Assembly: GCA_039707655.1 (NCBI GenBank)
Contig: CM077676.1
Coordinates: 187,236,936-187,300,935 of the forward strand
Direction: 5' to 3'
Length of the DNA stretch: 64,000 nt
Origin: Elymus sibiricus
Taxonomy: Eukaryota > Streptophyta > Magnoliopsida > Poales > Poaceae
Below the pieces are notes generated by a model that had not been told where the DNA came from, did no database searches, and saw nothing but the letters and a program-made list of their open reading frames with translations. The translations under genes and the position numbers were made by a program. Each line of letters starts with the position of its first letter. Position 1 is the first letter of the stretch. Of the stretch, positions 9,331 through 20,369 are shown one piece after another.

Positions 9331-12300
9331 GTCAACTTTGTGGGGCAATTCCCCAAACGGAGGTATATTCAAGGGCAAGTTCATCACATCTCCACCGAAG
9401 AAGCCTCAGAAGTGCTCGATGTGGTCATTGGTATGTTTCCTGTTAATGACATACCTGCAACAATTTTATTCGATTCCGGGGCTTCCCATTCTTTTATTTC
9501 GCAGAGTTTTGTTGCCCAACATCGCATTTCCTATACTCTTTTGGACAAAGTTATGGTGGTACAATCGCCCGGATCCAGGCTCAGGACAAATATTGTATGC
9601 CGAGGGTTGAAAATATCAATCAATGGAGTCATCTTCCCCGCATCACTGGTATCCATTGAATCTCCAACATTGGATATTATACTGGGGATGGATTGCTTGA
9701 CAAGACACCAGGTCTGCATCAACTGCGCAACAAGAGAAGTCACGCTTATAAATCCCTCGGGCCAGTCCACTAGATTCTATGCCGGTCGAGCCATACCAAA
9801 GAAAGGGATGGTTTATGCTACCATTGCTACAGAAATGAACCTAGTTCTAGTGGTCTGTGAATTCCCAGATGTGTTTCCAGATGAATTGCCAGGCATGCCA
9901 CCTGTTCGAGAGCTCGAATTTTCAATCGAGCTTGTGCCCGGGATAGCACCAATTTACAAGAAATATTATCGAATGCCTTCATCCAAACTTGTGGAGTTGA
10001 AGAAACAAATAGATGAGATGCTCCAAAAAGGATATATTCGCCCCAGTTCATCTCCTTGGGGTGCACCTGCAATATTCGTGGGCAAGAAGGATGGCAGTCT
10101 CCGGATGTGTGTTGACTACCGTGCTCTCAATGATGTCACAATCAAGAATAAATACCCACTGCCCAGGATCGATGATTTGTTTGATCAACTCAGTGGAGCT
10201 CAAGTATTCTCCAAGATTGATTTGCGCACCGGGTATCACCAGCTAAAAATCAGAAAAGAAGATATCCCCAAGACAGCATTCACCACACGATACGGGCTGT
10301 ACGAGTATACGGTCATGTCATTTGGGTTGACCAATGCTCCTGCATTCTTCATGCACATGATGAACAAGGTGTTCATAGACTTCTTGGACAAGTTTGTAGT
10401 GGTGTTCATTGATGACATTCTCATATATTCCAAAAGTGAAGAGGAGCACAAGTAGCATCTCCGAGCCGTGTTGGAACGATTACGCGCTCATCAACTCTAC
10501 GCCAAGTTCCGCAAATGCGAGTTTTGGCTTAAAGAAGTGGGATTCCTTGGGCATACTCTTTCCGCTCAAGGAGTGGCCGTGGACCAAAGCAAAGTCACGG
10601 AAGTCCTGAAGTGGAAGACACCTGTTTCAGTAACAGAAATCAGGAGTTTCTTGGGTCTGGTAGGTTATTACCGTCGCTTCATTGAAGGCTTTTCAAAGAT
10701 TGCCAAGCCCATGACTGAATTACTCAAGAAAAATCAGTAGTTTATATGGACGGAAGCATGTGAGAACAGTTTCAATGAGCTCAAGACTCGTTTGACCACC
10801 ACTCCAGTGTTGACTCTACCAGACATCTACTGGAGCTTTGACATCTATTGCGACGCATCTAGGCGTGGCATTGGGTGTGTACTTATGCAAGATGGAAAGG
10901 TCGTGGCCTATGTATCAAGGCAAATCCGACCCCATGAGGAGAATTATCCTACCCATGACTTGAAGATGGCAGCTATGGTGCATGCCTTAAAATTTTGGAG
11001 GCATTATATCATCGGAAAGCGATGCCAAATCTACACCGACCACAAGAGTCTCAAATATATATTCACTCAACCGGACTTGAACCTCCGACAACGAAGATGG
11101 CTTGAGTTGGTCAAAGACTACGATCTGGGTATCAACTACCACCCAGGAAAAGCAAATGTGGTCGCCGATGCTCTCAGTCGCAAACTGGCTACCGCAAACG
11201 CATTAATCGAGCGTCTGCACCCAGCACTCCAAGAAGAAATAACTCAGCTCAACATGATTTTTGTGTGATGCAATCTACTCGGTTACTTTGGAAGTAACCC
11301 CTATGCTGGAAAACGAAATCCGGAAGGCTCAACCTGGTGACCCAATGTTACTCAAGATAATGGCTCAAGTACGAGAAGGGAAGACGCCAGATTTCAACAT
11401 TGATGACAAAGGTACACTACGATTTCGGGATCGAGTCTGTGTACCAGACCTCGGGGAATTAAAGCAGCAAATTCTGAAGGAAGCTCACGAGTCCGCATAC
11501 TCTATCCATCCCGGAGGCACTAAAATGTATCAAGACTTAAAGCAAACATTCTGGTGGGAAGGAATGAAGAAAGATATCGCCTATTATGTCGCCTGTTGTG
11601 ATATATGCAACAAGGTGAAGGCTGAACACCAGAAACCAGCCGGTCTACTTCAACCCTTACCCGTTCCACAATGGAAATGGGATGATATTTGCATGGACTT
11701 TATCGTGGGATTACCAAGGACACCACGAGGTAATAACGCCATATGGGTCGTGGTCGACATGCTCACCAAGGTGGCCCACTTTATTCCAATCAGGACCACC
11801 TACCGTGCAGACCAACTTGCTCAGCTCTACGTGTCCAGGATCGTCAGTCTGCATGGGGTACCCAGGACTATCACTTCAGACTGAGGATCTTTGTTTACCT
11901 CGGCATTCTGGCTACGCCTACACCAAGCCTTGGGAACCACCTTGAAGCACAGCACCGCCTATCACCCTCAGACAAATGGGTAGAGAGAGTGGGTGAATCA
12001 AATCTTGGAAGACATGCTTAGGGCATGCACTCTTGCTCATGGACCCAAATGGGAAGACAGCCTGTCGTACGTGGAGTTTTCTTACAACAACGGCTACCAG
12101 ACTAGTCTCAAGATGTCACCCTTTGAGGCTCTATATGGACGTAAGTGTCGTACCCCGTTGAACTGGTCATCAGCAGAAAAGCAAGTCAAAGAAATTAGAG
12201 ACAGACTGCAAGTGGCAAAATCTCGTCAGAAGAGCTACTATGATTCAAAGCATAGACACATCAGCTTCGAACCAGGTGAATATGCATATCTCCGAGTTAC

Positions 12301-12781
12301 CCTCATGAAAGGAGTCAAAAGGTTTCATACTCGGGGAAAGCTCGAACCAAGATACATCGGTCCGTTTCCAGTCATGACCAGAGTCGGCAAAGTGGCCTAT
12401 CAGTTATAATTGCCTCCCGAGCTATCCGAGGTTCATGATGTGTTCCACGTGTCTCAGCTACGGAAATGCATTGCACCACCCGCAAAACAGACAGATATGA
12501 CAGAGCTAGAGCTTGCCAAGGATTTAACATATGAGGAGAAACCATTGAGAATCTTGGAAGAGATGGACAGAGTCACCCACAGCAAAACCATAAAGTTTTA
12601 CAAGGTCCAATGGGAACACCACACTGAGGATGAGGCCACCTGGGAAAGAGAGGATTTCTTAAGGACAACATACCCATTTTTGTTTCCTGAGCAACCGAAT
12701 CTCGAGGACAAGATTCATCCTAAGGGGGGGAGGTTTGTAACACCATGGATTTTGCCTTTTTCTTTTATTTGGATTTATTGA
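9331..12781 (+). pseudogene. pol: pol polyprotein (PR-RT-RH-IN-chromodomain-like), Gypsy copy 1, multiply broken
   Basis: Domains in order: aspartic protease with intact DSGAS (Asp codon at 9472); reverse transcriptase with [18 protein letters not shown] and catalytic FIDD (10405-10416); RNase H beginning [14 protein letters not shown]; integrase with the H..H..C..C finger (11490-11620) and DDE core; and a chromodomain-like tail around YKVQWEHHTEDEATWERE. Breaks: TAG at 10453 and 10738, a frameshift near 11262, TGA at 11882, TAG near 11971 and TAA at 12407. The RNase H Glu position reads Lys (AAG at 10963-10965) where Gypsy copy 2 has Glu. The last segment reads into the 3' LTR. The copy is non-functional for reverse transcription and integration. 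Confidence 0.93.
12722..12735 (+). other. Polypurine tract, Gypsy copy 1
   Basis: AAGGGGGGGAGG-type run immediately before the 3' LTR. It is the plus-strand primer site and its equivalent lies at 51157-51171 in Gypsy copy 2. Confidence 0.8.
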
Positions 12782-15700
12782 ATATTTTGTTTGCATTTGA
12801 GGTTTCTGTCATTTCTTTTGGACTTACCACTTGGATTTATTTTTTATTTTCTTCCAAGTGGGTTCTTTCATCCATAAACCTTCCCTAGACCTCATCCCTC
12901 TCACAATAATGCCATTGGGTATTTTTATTTAATGGCATTATTTTCTTTTTCTCTCTGAAAATGCCCCTTTTCTCACTAAGCTATGAAGCAACCCCGATTT
13001 TTATTGCTCTAAAAATTCCAAGAAAATTCCCAAATATTCTTTGGATCATGTCTCACCTCCCTATGCAAAAATATCCCATGGTCATTTGGAAAATTTCAGC
13101 CAAGGAAAATGTTATTGCTTCTGGACAGAAAAGTCACTTTGTGAAGCAACTATATATATTATTCCTTGATCTTTTTAAGCTGAAATTTTTACCTCATGAC
13201 TAACGTCCTAAGTCATGCTTAACCACCAAAATTCAGCTCAAAACTCCCAGTTGTTTGTCCCCCAGTCCTTGGAGCAAGTTTCTGTCCAGAAACTTTGCAG
13301 CTCCCTCTTGTCACCTCCAGTGAGCCACTTGGCAAGACCAGAGAATTTTTAGGCACCGCGTTGAAGGGACAATATGGTGGACATAGTCTGGCAGCATCGA
13401 AAGCACCCCGCGTGCCAGTGCACGCGGTGACCGCGTGAGAGTGCGGTGCACTGCATGCGCTCGCCGCGCTCTGTGCGTCGGGCCCCTCGGCCACCGCCCA
13501 TTCTTCCTCCCCGCGACACCTCGCCGTGTCCCAGTCCCGCAGCCAACCCCAGAGCACCACCCTAACCTCTCCCTGTTCCTCCCCGACGCCGACAAGCCGC
13601 TCACCGGAAGTGACCAAGAACAAAGCGGCGGAACAGTGAGGTCGCGTGCCCGCATTCCCCCTGTAGTGCGCGCCACTATGGCCGCACGCATGCACCGCGT
13701 CGCCCTGTGCTCCTCTGCTCCTCCCTCACGCCGAGCCCGCGCTTATCCTCCCCTCTCCTCCTCTGCAGCTCAACGCCGGTGGGCACCCGAGAACGGGCGA
13801 GCTCCATCTCTAAATAGCAGCTCCCTCGACTCGTTTTGAGCATCGCCCTCACCTCTCTTGGCCACAAACCACTCCCCCACGAGCGCGGCAAGGCCGGGTG
13901 GGCCTCTCGCCGCCGTTGATCGCCGGAGCCAGCCGCGGATCCCTCACCACCGTGCACTCATTCTAGCCCACCCCAGCTCCAACCACTGCTACCCCCAAGA
14001 CCGTGGTGACTTCCTGAGCACGATGGTGCCGAGAGCTCGTCGGATTGCCGCCGGAATCGCCGAGTCCGATCAGCTCCGCCGCCGCCGTCTCTGGAGAGGA
14101 AGTTTCCGACGCCGTCCTACCACCCCCGCCGTCAGTCCGGGTACGTACGTGTTCGCCGTACTGCCCTGAGTCCATCCCACCCAACTCCGGCGACCGCCGT
14201 GGACTCCTCGCTTGAGTATCGCCGGCGAAAGTGCCGCTCTCTCTGTTCCCTCCCTCTCCTCTATTTAACCCTGACAGTGGGACCCGCATGTCAGCCTCTC
14301 TCTCGCCCGCCCGAAGCGGGATGAGTGGAGGCGTATTTGCTGAATACGCCTTCGAAGTGGCCGCTTCTGGATTTTCGGTTAAATTCATTTAACTGGAAAT
14401 TTTGACCAGATTTAATCCAAATTTGACCGGCTATAACTTTTAATCTATAAGTCCAATTGAGTTGATTCATTTTGCTACTAGTTTGTAAAATTCCATAGTT
14501 TCTGTATGCCAAGTTTCTGAATTTTTCTTGCTGTTGAGAATTTCTGGTAAAATAAACAGTGTTATGTGACAGTTTCTTTTTGCATTTAAATTAATTTCAG
14601 AAGATCCTAGTTGTGTTGGAGAAGGCCAAGAGTTTTGTGACACTCCTCTGAACCAAGGCAAGCCACAACATTCATATGCAAGGATGGCATTGCAATTACT
14701 TTGGTTTAATTGAATTAAATTCATCATATATTCTCTATTTAAAATAATTTGCTATGAAGATATTATTGCTTAGACTTTGTTCTTGTCATTTTGGTATTAT
14801 GCAGTAGAATATATGCTTACTTGCTTATGTGGGCAGTAGAAATCATGTCATATGCACATATGGTAGTATGATGCATTCATCATTCATGATCGTGACCCAT
14901 GCATCCATTCACGCACTATGGCTCGAATCATTTCATTTCAATTTAAACTTGATGATAATTCAACTTGAACATGTTGTTGATCGAGTCATGGTGCCACCGA
15001 ATCGAGCTCACCAGTGCAACCACACTTGCCTGGATGGGGAGGCCCTAATGCGGTCTATTGTCATGCCTCTCGTCGGTGCCTCCTATGAGGGAAGGTTGTG
15101 CTCTGGCGCTACCCTGGCCCGGTAGGCAGTCATAACCTTGAGGACCTGAGTTTTATGGTACCGAGGTCCCCGTTTGGGACGATGTTGATGTTTGGCCATG
15201 ACGGTGGCAGCCACAGAGGTGGCGGGTGTCACATGTTGGCATCGGGGTCACCCAGGACATAGCCCAAAGGGGAGTTTGTCGGAGTGGCCGGGAGAGTGTC
15301 ATGCAATAGATTGGTTTTGTCGGAGTGTCGTTGGTCCACCCGAATGGGAGCACGAGGCCATGAGTTCCGTGGTGTGTGTACAGTGTACTAACCTCTACAG
15401 AGTGTATAAACTATCGATAGCCGTGTCCTCGGATATGGACACAGTTCGTAGTAGGTCACACCGTGGGTCAACATATATAATTAAATTGCACACTAAGATT
15501 CACAAGATGGCACATGCAGAAGTGGTGATCGAGTAAGGATCACTATGAAAGGTTTGAATGTGATCAAGTGAGGATCACGTCGGTGAGTTATGAACGGTGG
15601 TTACGTGGTAACCCCGAGATAGTAAGTTGGTCCCAGTGACCATGGAAATGTTTCATGCACCCCTCATGTTGAGTAGTAACATGCTCATGCATTAAACCTA

Positions 15701-16141
15701 TTAAATGTCGTGTTATTGTTTGTCGTACTTGTTTTGTTTGCTGTGAGCTTGCGAGTACATTCAAAGTACTCACCTGGCTTATCATGCCAGATGCAGGAGA
15801 AGCCATGCATGGTGTGGATGTCGAGCAGTATGTCGCACTCTAGGACGTGTCCCAGCAGTGTTCCTGTGGAGTGGAGTTCCGCTACCTCGTCGTTCCGCTG
15901 CCGCATAGTAGTTCCCTTATCATCGAGGCCCCTGCCATGTCTACTAAATAATGTACATAAGTGCAGCCGCACCGTGTGTGCCGCTTGGCCTCGCTCATCA
16001 TGTAACATGTAAACCTATGTTTCCGCTAAGAGATCAATAAAGCGGTTGTTTTCTATACCAAGTTGTTGTGTATTGCCAGAAGACTTGATCTCTGGGTTGG
16101 CAATGCAAGGTAAACCGGTTGATCTGAGCCGGGGTGCCACA
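12736..16141 (+). repeat. 3' LTR of Gypsy copy 1
   Basis: Begins TGTAACACCATGG and ends GGGGTGCCACA. It matches the 5' LTR over its whole length with scattered substitutions and small indels, so the insertion is not recent. The TATA motif is altered by one base relative to the 5' LTR. Confidence 0.93.
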
Positions 16142-16146
16142 TATGT
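16142..16146. other. Target-site duplication TATGT (right) of Gypsy copy 1
   Basis: Perfect match to 3894-3898, directly after the terminal CA. Confidence 0.9.
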
Positions 16147-16854
16147 AGTTGAGGATCTCGCGGTGGTAGCAGTGAGGAAGACTAGTTCCTGCCGTTGACT
16201 TCTGGCCGAGGCACCCTTGGTGGTCGCTGCATTGAACTTGATACAGCAGGTGCACGCGGAGCTCTGTTTTTTGCAGCAGGTGCACACGAAGCTCTGTTTT
16301 GTGCTGCAGGTGCACGCGGTGGTAATCCAGTGTTGTGGTGATGTCTCACTAGATTGGTTTGAAATTGTCGGGACGGCAGGACATCATCATCATCATCCTC
16401 ATCATCATCATCATCATGGTCAATAGCATCATCATTGTCTATTCGCACATGCTGTCCAAATGTAGTGAACTCGTGCTTGTACTCTGGCTTAAGAACTGTT
16501 ATTGGCTCATCGTCATCGTCATCATCAACACCATCCTGTTGGTGAGTGCCCACCCACATGAAGGTGACATCGTCGCCATCTTCCACTACCTCTTCTTCCT
16601 AGAAAAAATCTTCTTCCGGAGAGTATTGCACCCTGTTGGTGGTAGTGTAGTGTAGGGGAACGCAGCAGAAAACAAAAAAATTCTGACCTACGCACCAGCC
16701 CAGGACCACTATGAAGACTGCATACAAGGTTTTTGATCTTTTCGTTACCGACTCATAGCGCAGCGGAAGTAGAGTCGATGACGATCGGCGGTGCAGATCC
16801 CTACAGCTAGGATTTTACAACCTCCCAACCACGAGGATGTTATCCCTTGTCTGC

Positions 16855-17020
16855 CCCTCGGACAGCCCTCCGGGAGGCAGTTGGATAGTCCCTCGGATGG
16901 TGTCACGGACAGCCCTTCGGGAGGACACTCGAAACTCGGACGGTTACTCGGACAGCCCTTCGGGAGGACCCTCGTAACTCGGACAGTCACTCGGACAGCC
17001 CTCCGGGAGGCACTCTCGAA
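16855..17020. repeat. Interspersed direct repeat inside the Copia LTR
   Basis: Four copies of CGGACAGCCCTYCGGGAGG at about 40-50 base spacing. Each contains the short inverted core CCCTYCGGG and is separated by variants of CACTCGAAACTCGGA. Confidence 0.8.
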
Positions 17021-17232
17021 CTAAGACCGAAACTACGATCTCTCTACGGAGTTGCACACATACGGTGTCATCTATCCGGCAGGGCTTCACCATGCAGAAC
17101 TAGTTCCCACCAGAACCCAGACAGCCTTTCGGCTCTATGAAACTATTTCGCGGGGAGGGAGAGAGAAGGCCAGATCATGCATGGCTTGTGTATGTTGAGA
17201 AAGAGTGAGTGTGGAGAGCACCTCTCCACCTC

Positions 17233-17242
17233 TATTTATAGG
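17233..17242 (-). promoter_or_regulatory. TATA box of the Copia solo LTR
   Basis: Minus strand CTATAAATAG, preceding a purine/pyrimidine-balanced leader in the LTR. A plausible promoter, not tested. Confidence 0.5.
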
Positions 17243-19214
17243 AAAGCCAAGGGTAGGATTGGCACAAAAAAAATACCAAAGTACCCCCACTTTATGTCAC
17301 ACATAAAGGGAAGATAAGGCAAAAAGAATGGCATGTGGAGCTCCATGGAGGAACTCCACCTTGGCCGGCCACCCCCATGGGGGCCCCCTCAAAGGGGGTT
17401 CCTTAGTCCCTAAGTCTTCTAGAAGCCTTTTGGGAAAAATCCCAAAAGGTGGCTTTCCAAAAAATTAACCATAAAGTGATTTTCACTATTCACAGAACCA
17501 ATTTTCCGCGACCATTAAATCCGAAAATATTTTTGTGGGTCTTAGAATAATTCCAGTACCCACTAAAATGATTTTGGATTCATTCCGAAACAATTCCGGA
17601 TTAGTGATTTCCATCTGCGAAAAGCAAACAAAGAGGTTCCGGCAGCTCCGGAACATTTCTGGGTTTTTCCTCCGAAAAATCCCAGAAGTTCCCAGAACAA
17701 TTCTGGCATCCTCCAAGAATTTCCAGATGTGTGTCGAAACCAATTTGACTTAATGGTATACCCTGAAACAACTTTTCAGTTTTACCAAAACCCTTACGGT
17801 GTCCTCTCTCTCCAGAAATTTTCCGCTGTCTCTGAAACTTTTCCGGTGACTTTTTCTTAGATTCCCAGTCTAGTATTGAGTAGATAGATGACCCTTAAGC
17901 ATGTGACCCTATAGGTTCGGTGAAGTATAGACATGACCCGGAACACTTTCCGATCAATGATCAACATCGGAGCCATGGACACCCATATTAACCCCTATAC
18001 CCACACGAATAAATATTCGAGTGAACCTCCAGTTGCCGTGTGCTATTCCTGTTGCTTCGCGATATGTTACAAACACCCGAGGTGAGATTGATCTGCATCC
18101 TCGTGGATCAACAACTTGTCCACTATGCCAGTTACCTCGTTACCGGTTTTGTTCTCTTTTCTCGTTTCCGTGTTCCGGCATCCCTGTGTTCAAATCACAT
18201 TGTGTCTGGCCAGATGATGATGGATACCATAACACCGAGAGGGCCCAGAGATATCTCTCCATCGTTGGAGGAGCAAATCCCAATCTTGAGCTATCAAGTT
18301 ACTTGACATACTTTTCCATGAACCCGTAAGCCACAGTAATAGCCACCCATTTACGGATGACGTTTAACAAACCCCAAAGTTCATGAAGCAAGCATGAAGA
18401 AACTCGATAATCTCATGGTCTAAGGAATTATGCAAACATTAACCTCCTCTGTGTTATTAACCATTAACTTGTGACGAATGTATCTCATAGCATAACATCA
18501 ATTCGGGTCGATTCAACACAAGTGTTCTCCTAACATTGTGCCCTAAAAGTTGCTGGCATAGTCATGCCCATGATCAGGAAAACAGAACCATCATGCAACA
18601 CTTGAGCTAGTCTTAGAGGCCAGACTAGGAATACATTTTACCGTTTATTATTCCACACGTGCATATGTGTCTTCCTCCGAGCCTCGTGGTTATTGTAGAC
18701 TCGAGAACCATAGCAGTTATAGCATGGAACATAAACATAATTATGAACATGGAGATAAACAATAACATTTATTATTGCCTCTAGGGCATATCTCCTACAT
18801 GTAGAATCCTGGAGGTATCTCAGGAGTTAGCCATCCACTGTTTCCAAAAGCTTGACTCACCATGCTATTCAGAGGCTCTGGGTTAGGATTTATCTGCGGC
18901 ATTTTTTAACTGGTGAACTGAACTTCCTACACAAAACGGCCGAGCTACATTGTCAGGCCAAATGATCTGAATGATGCGAACTGCATTTACTTAAAAAGGG
19001 GACTACGAAGTAATGCAGGCGGACTGCATCATCGCGTAGGTCAAACTGAAGCAACCACAATGCATCATTACTCAGGGTGAAGCTATGCAACTGTACTGCA
19101 TAACCAAGCAACCGCACTGCAGTTTTACTAACGGCGAACTGAAGTAAACGCACTGCAACAGCTTTGAAGACGTACTGAACTTCATGTACTGATGGCGAAT
19201 GAGAAGTGAATTGC

Positions 19215-19401
19215 TTACCTCATGTTGAAGTGCGTCTTTGCATTTGTAGGAAGTTCCCTTCGTTTCCATCTGCAACTCTCTTGCATTCACCCGTGCAGTC
19301 CACTTTTCTTTACGCTTCTTCAGTAGCTCATGGGCGATTTGAACTTGACTCAATGTCAGTGGAGATGGAATTTTTGAGCCGAACCTCGCAGAAGCTTGCA
19401 T
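19215..19401 (-). CDS. Short exon of unknown function upstream of the FAR1-type gene
   Basis: Reads MQASARFGSKIPSPL and continues with a charged helix (LLKKRKEKWTARVNARELQ), ending at a GAG|GTAAGCA donor near 19218. It reads in the same direction as the acidic FAR1-gene exon to its left, so it may be an earlier exon of that gene. I do not recognise the domain. Alternative upstream starts exist but contain a stop. Confidence 0.35.
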
Positions 19402-19439
19402 CCAGGTACTAGTTGTGGAGGAAGGAGCCTTGCGCGCAC

Positions 19440-19875
19440 TTCTTTTTCATCTGACTGGTGCTATGTCGAGGCAGCAGAAAATTGGATCTGGCGGAGGATG
19501 GAATGTAGTGGATCCTGACACGATGCCGATCTGTGAGGCCAATGCCGCGGAAGAAGAAGGTCAGGTGGAGCGAGGTAGTGGTGCTCCAAGACCGCTGCCG
19601 CGGAAGAAGGACTGGATGGGTGGGGCGACGGCGATGCGAGGCCGCTGCCGTGGCCGCTGCCACGGAAGAAAGGCCTGGAGGGGTGGGGCAGCGGTGCTCC
19701 CAGGCCGCTGCCGCGAGAGAAAGCGGGGAGGGGAGGGATGACATCGCTGCTGGCCGCTCCCGCGGAAGGAGGCGGGGAGGGGAGGGGCGGCGGTGTGGAA
19801 GTGGGGGTGTTATGAGAATAAGTGTTTTTGTTAGGAGAATAAGACTCTTAAGGGTGTTATGAGAATAGACCCTCA
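19440..19875 (-). other. GC-rich leader and putative Mutator-like terminal region
   Basis: From 19480 to 19790 the sequence is GC-rich with repeated GAGGCCGCTGCCGCG-like words. From 19800 to about 19875 it becomes AT-rich with three copies of GTGTTATGAGAATA-like sequence. Homology to the flanking LTR-element internal domain begins at about 19880, so this is the outer edge of the FAR1-bearing element. A terminal inverted repeat is the natural reading, but its partner would be beyond the window, so this is inference. Confidence 0.4.
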
Positions 19876-20243
19876 ACACCCTCCAAAATAGTGGGATCAT
19901 TACCTAGAGTTGACACTCTTCCAAACCCACTGTCATCAATATAATCATCATAAATAGGAGGCATGCTATCATCATAATATATTTTCTCATCAAAACTTGG
20001 GGGGCTAAAAAGATCATCTTCATCAAACATAGCATCCCCAAGCTTGTAGCTTTGCATATCATTAGCATCATGGATATTCAAAGAAAGCATACTAACAACA
20101 TTGCAATCATGCTCATCATTCAAAGGACTCACGTTAAACATTTTATTAAATTCTTCCTCTAACAATTGAGCACAATTATCGGAATCCTTATTTTCAAGAA
20201 AGACATCATATAGATGAAGCATGTGAGGCAACCTCAATTCCAT
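19876..20243 (-). pseudogene. Acidic protein of non-autonomous LTR element, truncated
   Basis: Begins MELRLPHMLHLYDVFLENKD, is Asp/Glu/Asn-rich, and contains NDANDMQSYKLGD-like and NDPTILE motifs that also occur in the ORF at 43717-44558. Homology stops after the TILE motif, where the flanking element begins. No gag, protease or RT motif is visible. The function of this protein class is unknown. Confidence 0.6.
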
Positions 20244-20342
20244 TATTTTGTAGTTTTCTTTTATAAAACCAAACTAGTGATAAAACAAGAAACTAAAGGA
20301 TTCAATTGCAAGATCTAAAGATATACCTTCAAGCACTCAACT

Positions 20343-20359
20343 CCCTGGCAATGGCGCCA
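20343..20359 (-). other. Primer binding site, TGGCGCC type
   Basis: Minus strand TGGCGCCATTGCCAGGG, about ten bases inside the LTR. The related TGGCGCCGTTGCCGGGG is complementary to the 3' end of plant tRNA-Asp, so tRNA-Asp priming is likely. Confidence 0.65.
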
Positions 20360-20369
20360 GAAAAGAGCT

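Larger units (their letters stand above)
3899..16141 (+). mobile_element. Complete Gypsy (chromovirus) LTR retrotransposon, copy 1, coding-defective
   Basis: Two LTRs of about 3.41 kb (TG...CA ends), a perfect 5-bp duplication, a primer site resembling initiator tRNA-Met, then an extra ORF, gag, and a pol in the order protease, reverse transcriptase, RNase H, integrase, chromodomain-like tail, and a purine tract. The integrase-last order and C-terminal chromodomain-like segment place it among chromoviruses of the Gypsy superfamily. Several stops and one frameshift make it inactive. A second, diverged copy occupies 40169-60252 on the other strand. I do not assign a family name. Confidence 0.93.
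16651..18799 (-). mobile_element. Copia solo LTR, BARE/WIS/Angela-like
   Basis: On the minus strand it starts TGTAGGAGATATGCCCTAGA and ends TTCTGCTGCGTTCCCCTACA. The motif GCCCTAGAGGCAATAATAAA near the start and CTGCTGCGTTCCCC at the end are typical of the abundant Triticeae BARE/WIS/Angela Copia group. The flanks are TGTAG at 16646-16650 and 18800-18804, a perfect 5-bp duplication. No internal region is present, so it is a solo LTR left by LTR-LTR recombination. Confidence 0.88.
16147..18902 (-). pseudogene. N-terminal part of the FAR1-type gene, split by a solo LTR
   Basis: On the minus strand an ATG at 18902-18900 opens MPQINPNPEPLNSMVSQAFG and runs to 18805, where the solo LTR sits. The same frame resumes at 16645 when one copy of the TGTAG duplication is counted, so the LTR clearly landed in a coding exon. 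The following part is very acidic (D-runs at 16380-16420 and 16500-16530, from GAT/GAC repeats) and then Ala/Pro/Arg-rich; a TAG lies at about 16599-16601. It lies upstream of the FAR1 exon at 3509, on the same strand, with Gypsy copy 1 between them, so I infer one original gene. Acidic N-termini before a FAR1 domain are common in Mutator-type proteins of grasses. Confidence 0.6.

Noticed and set aside
16359..16655. Ile-rich plus-strand frame over the CAT repeats
   Set aside because: It is the antisense of the Asp-rich coding tract; ATC/CAT repeats give a hydrophobic artefact.
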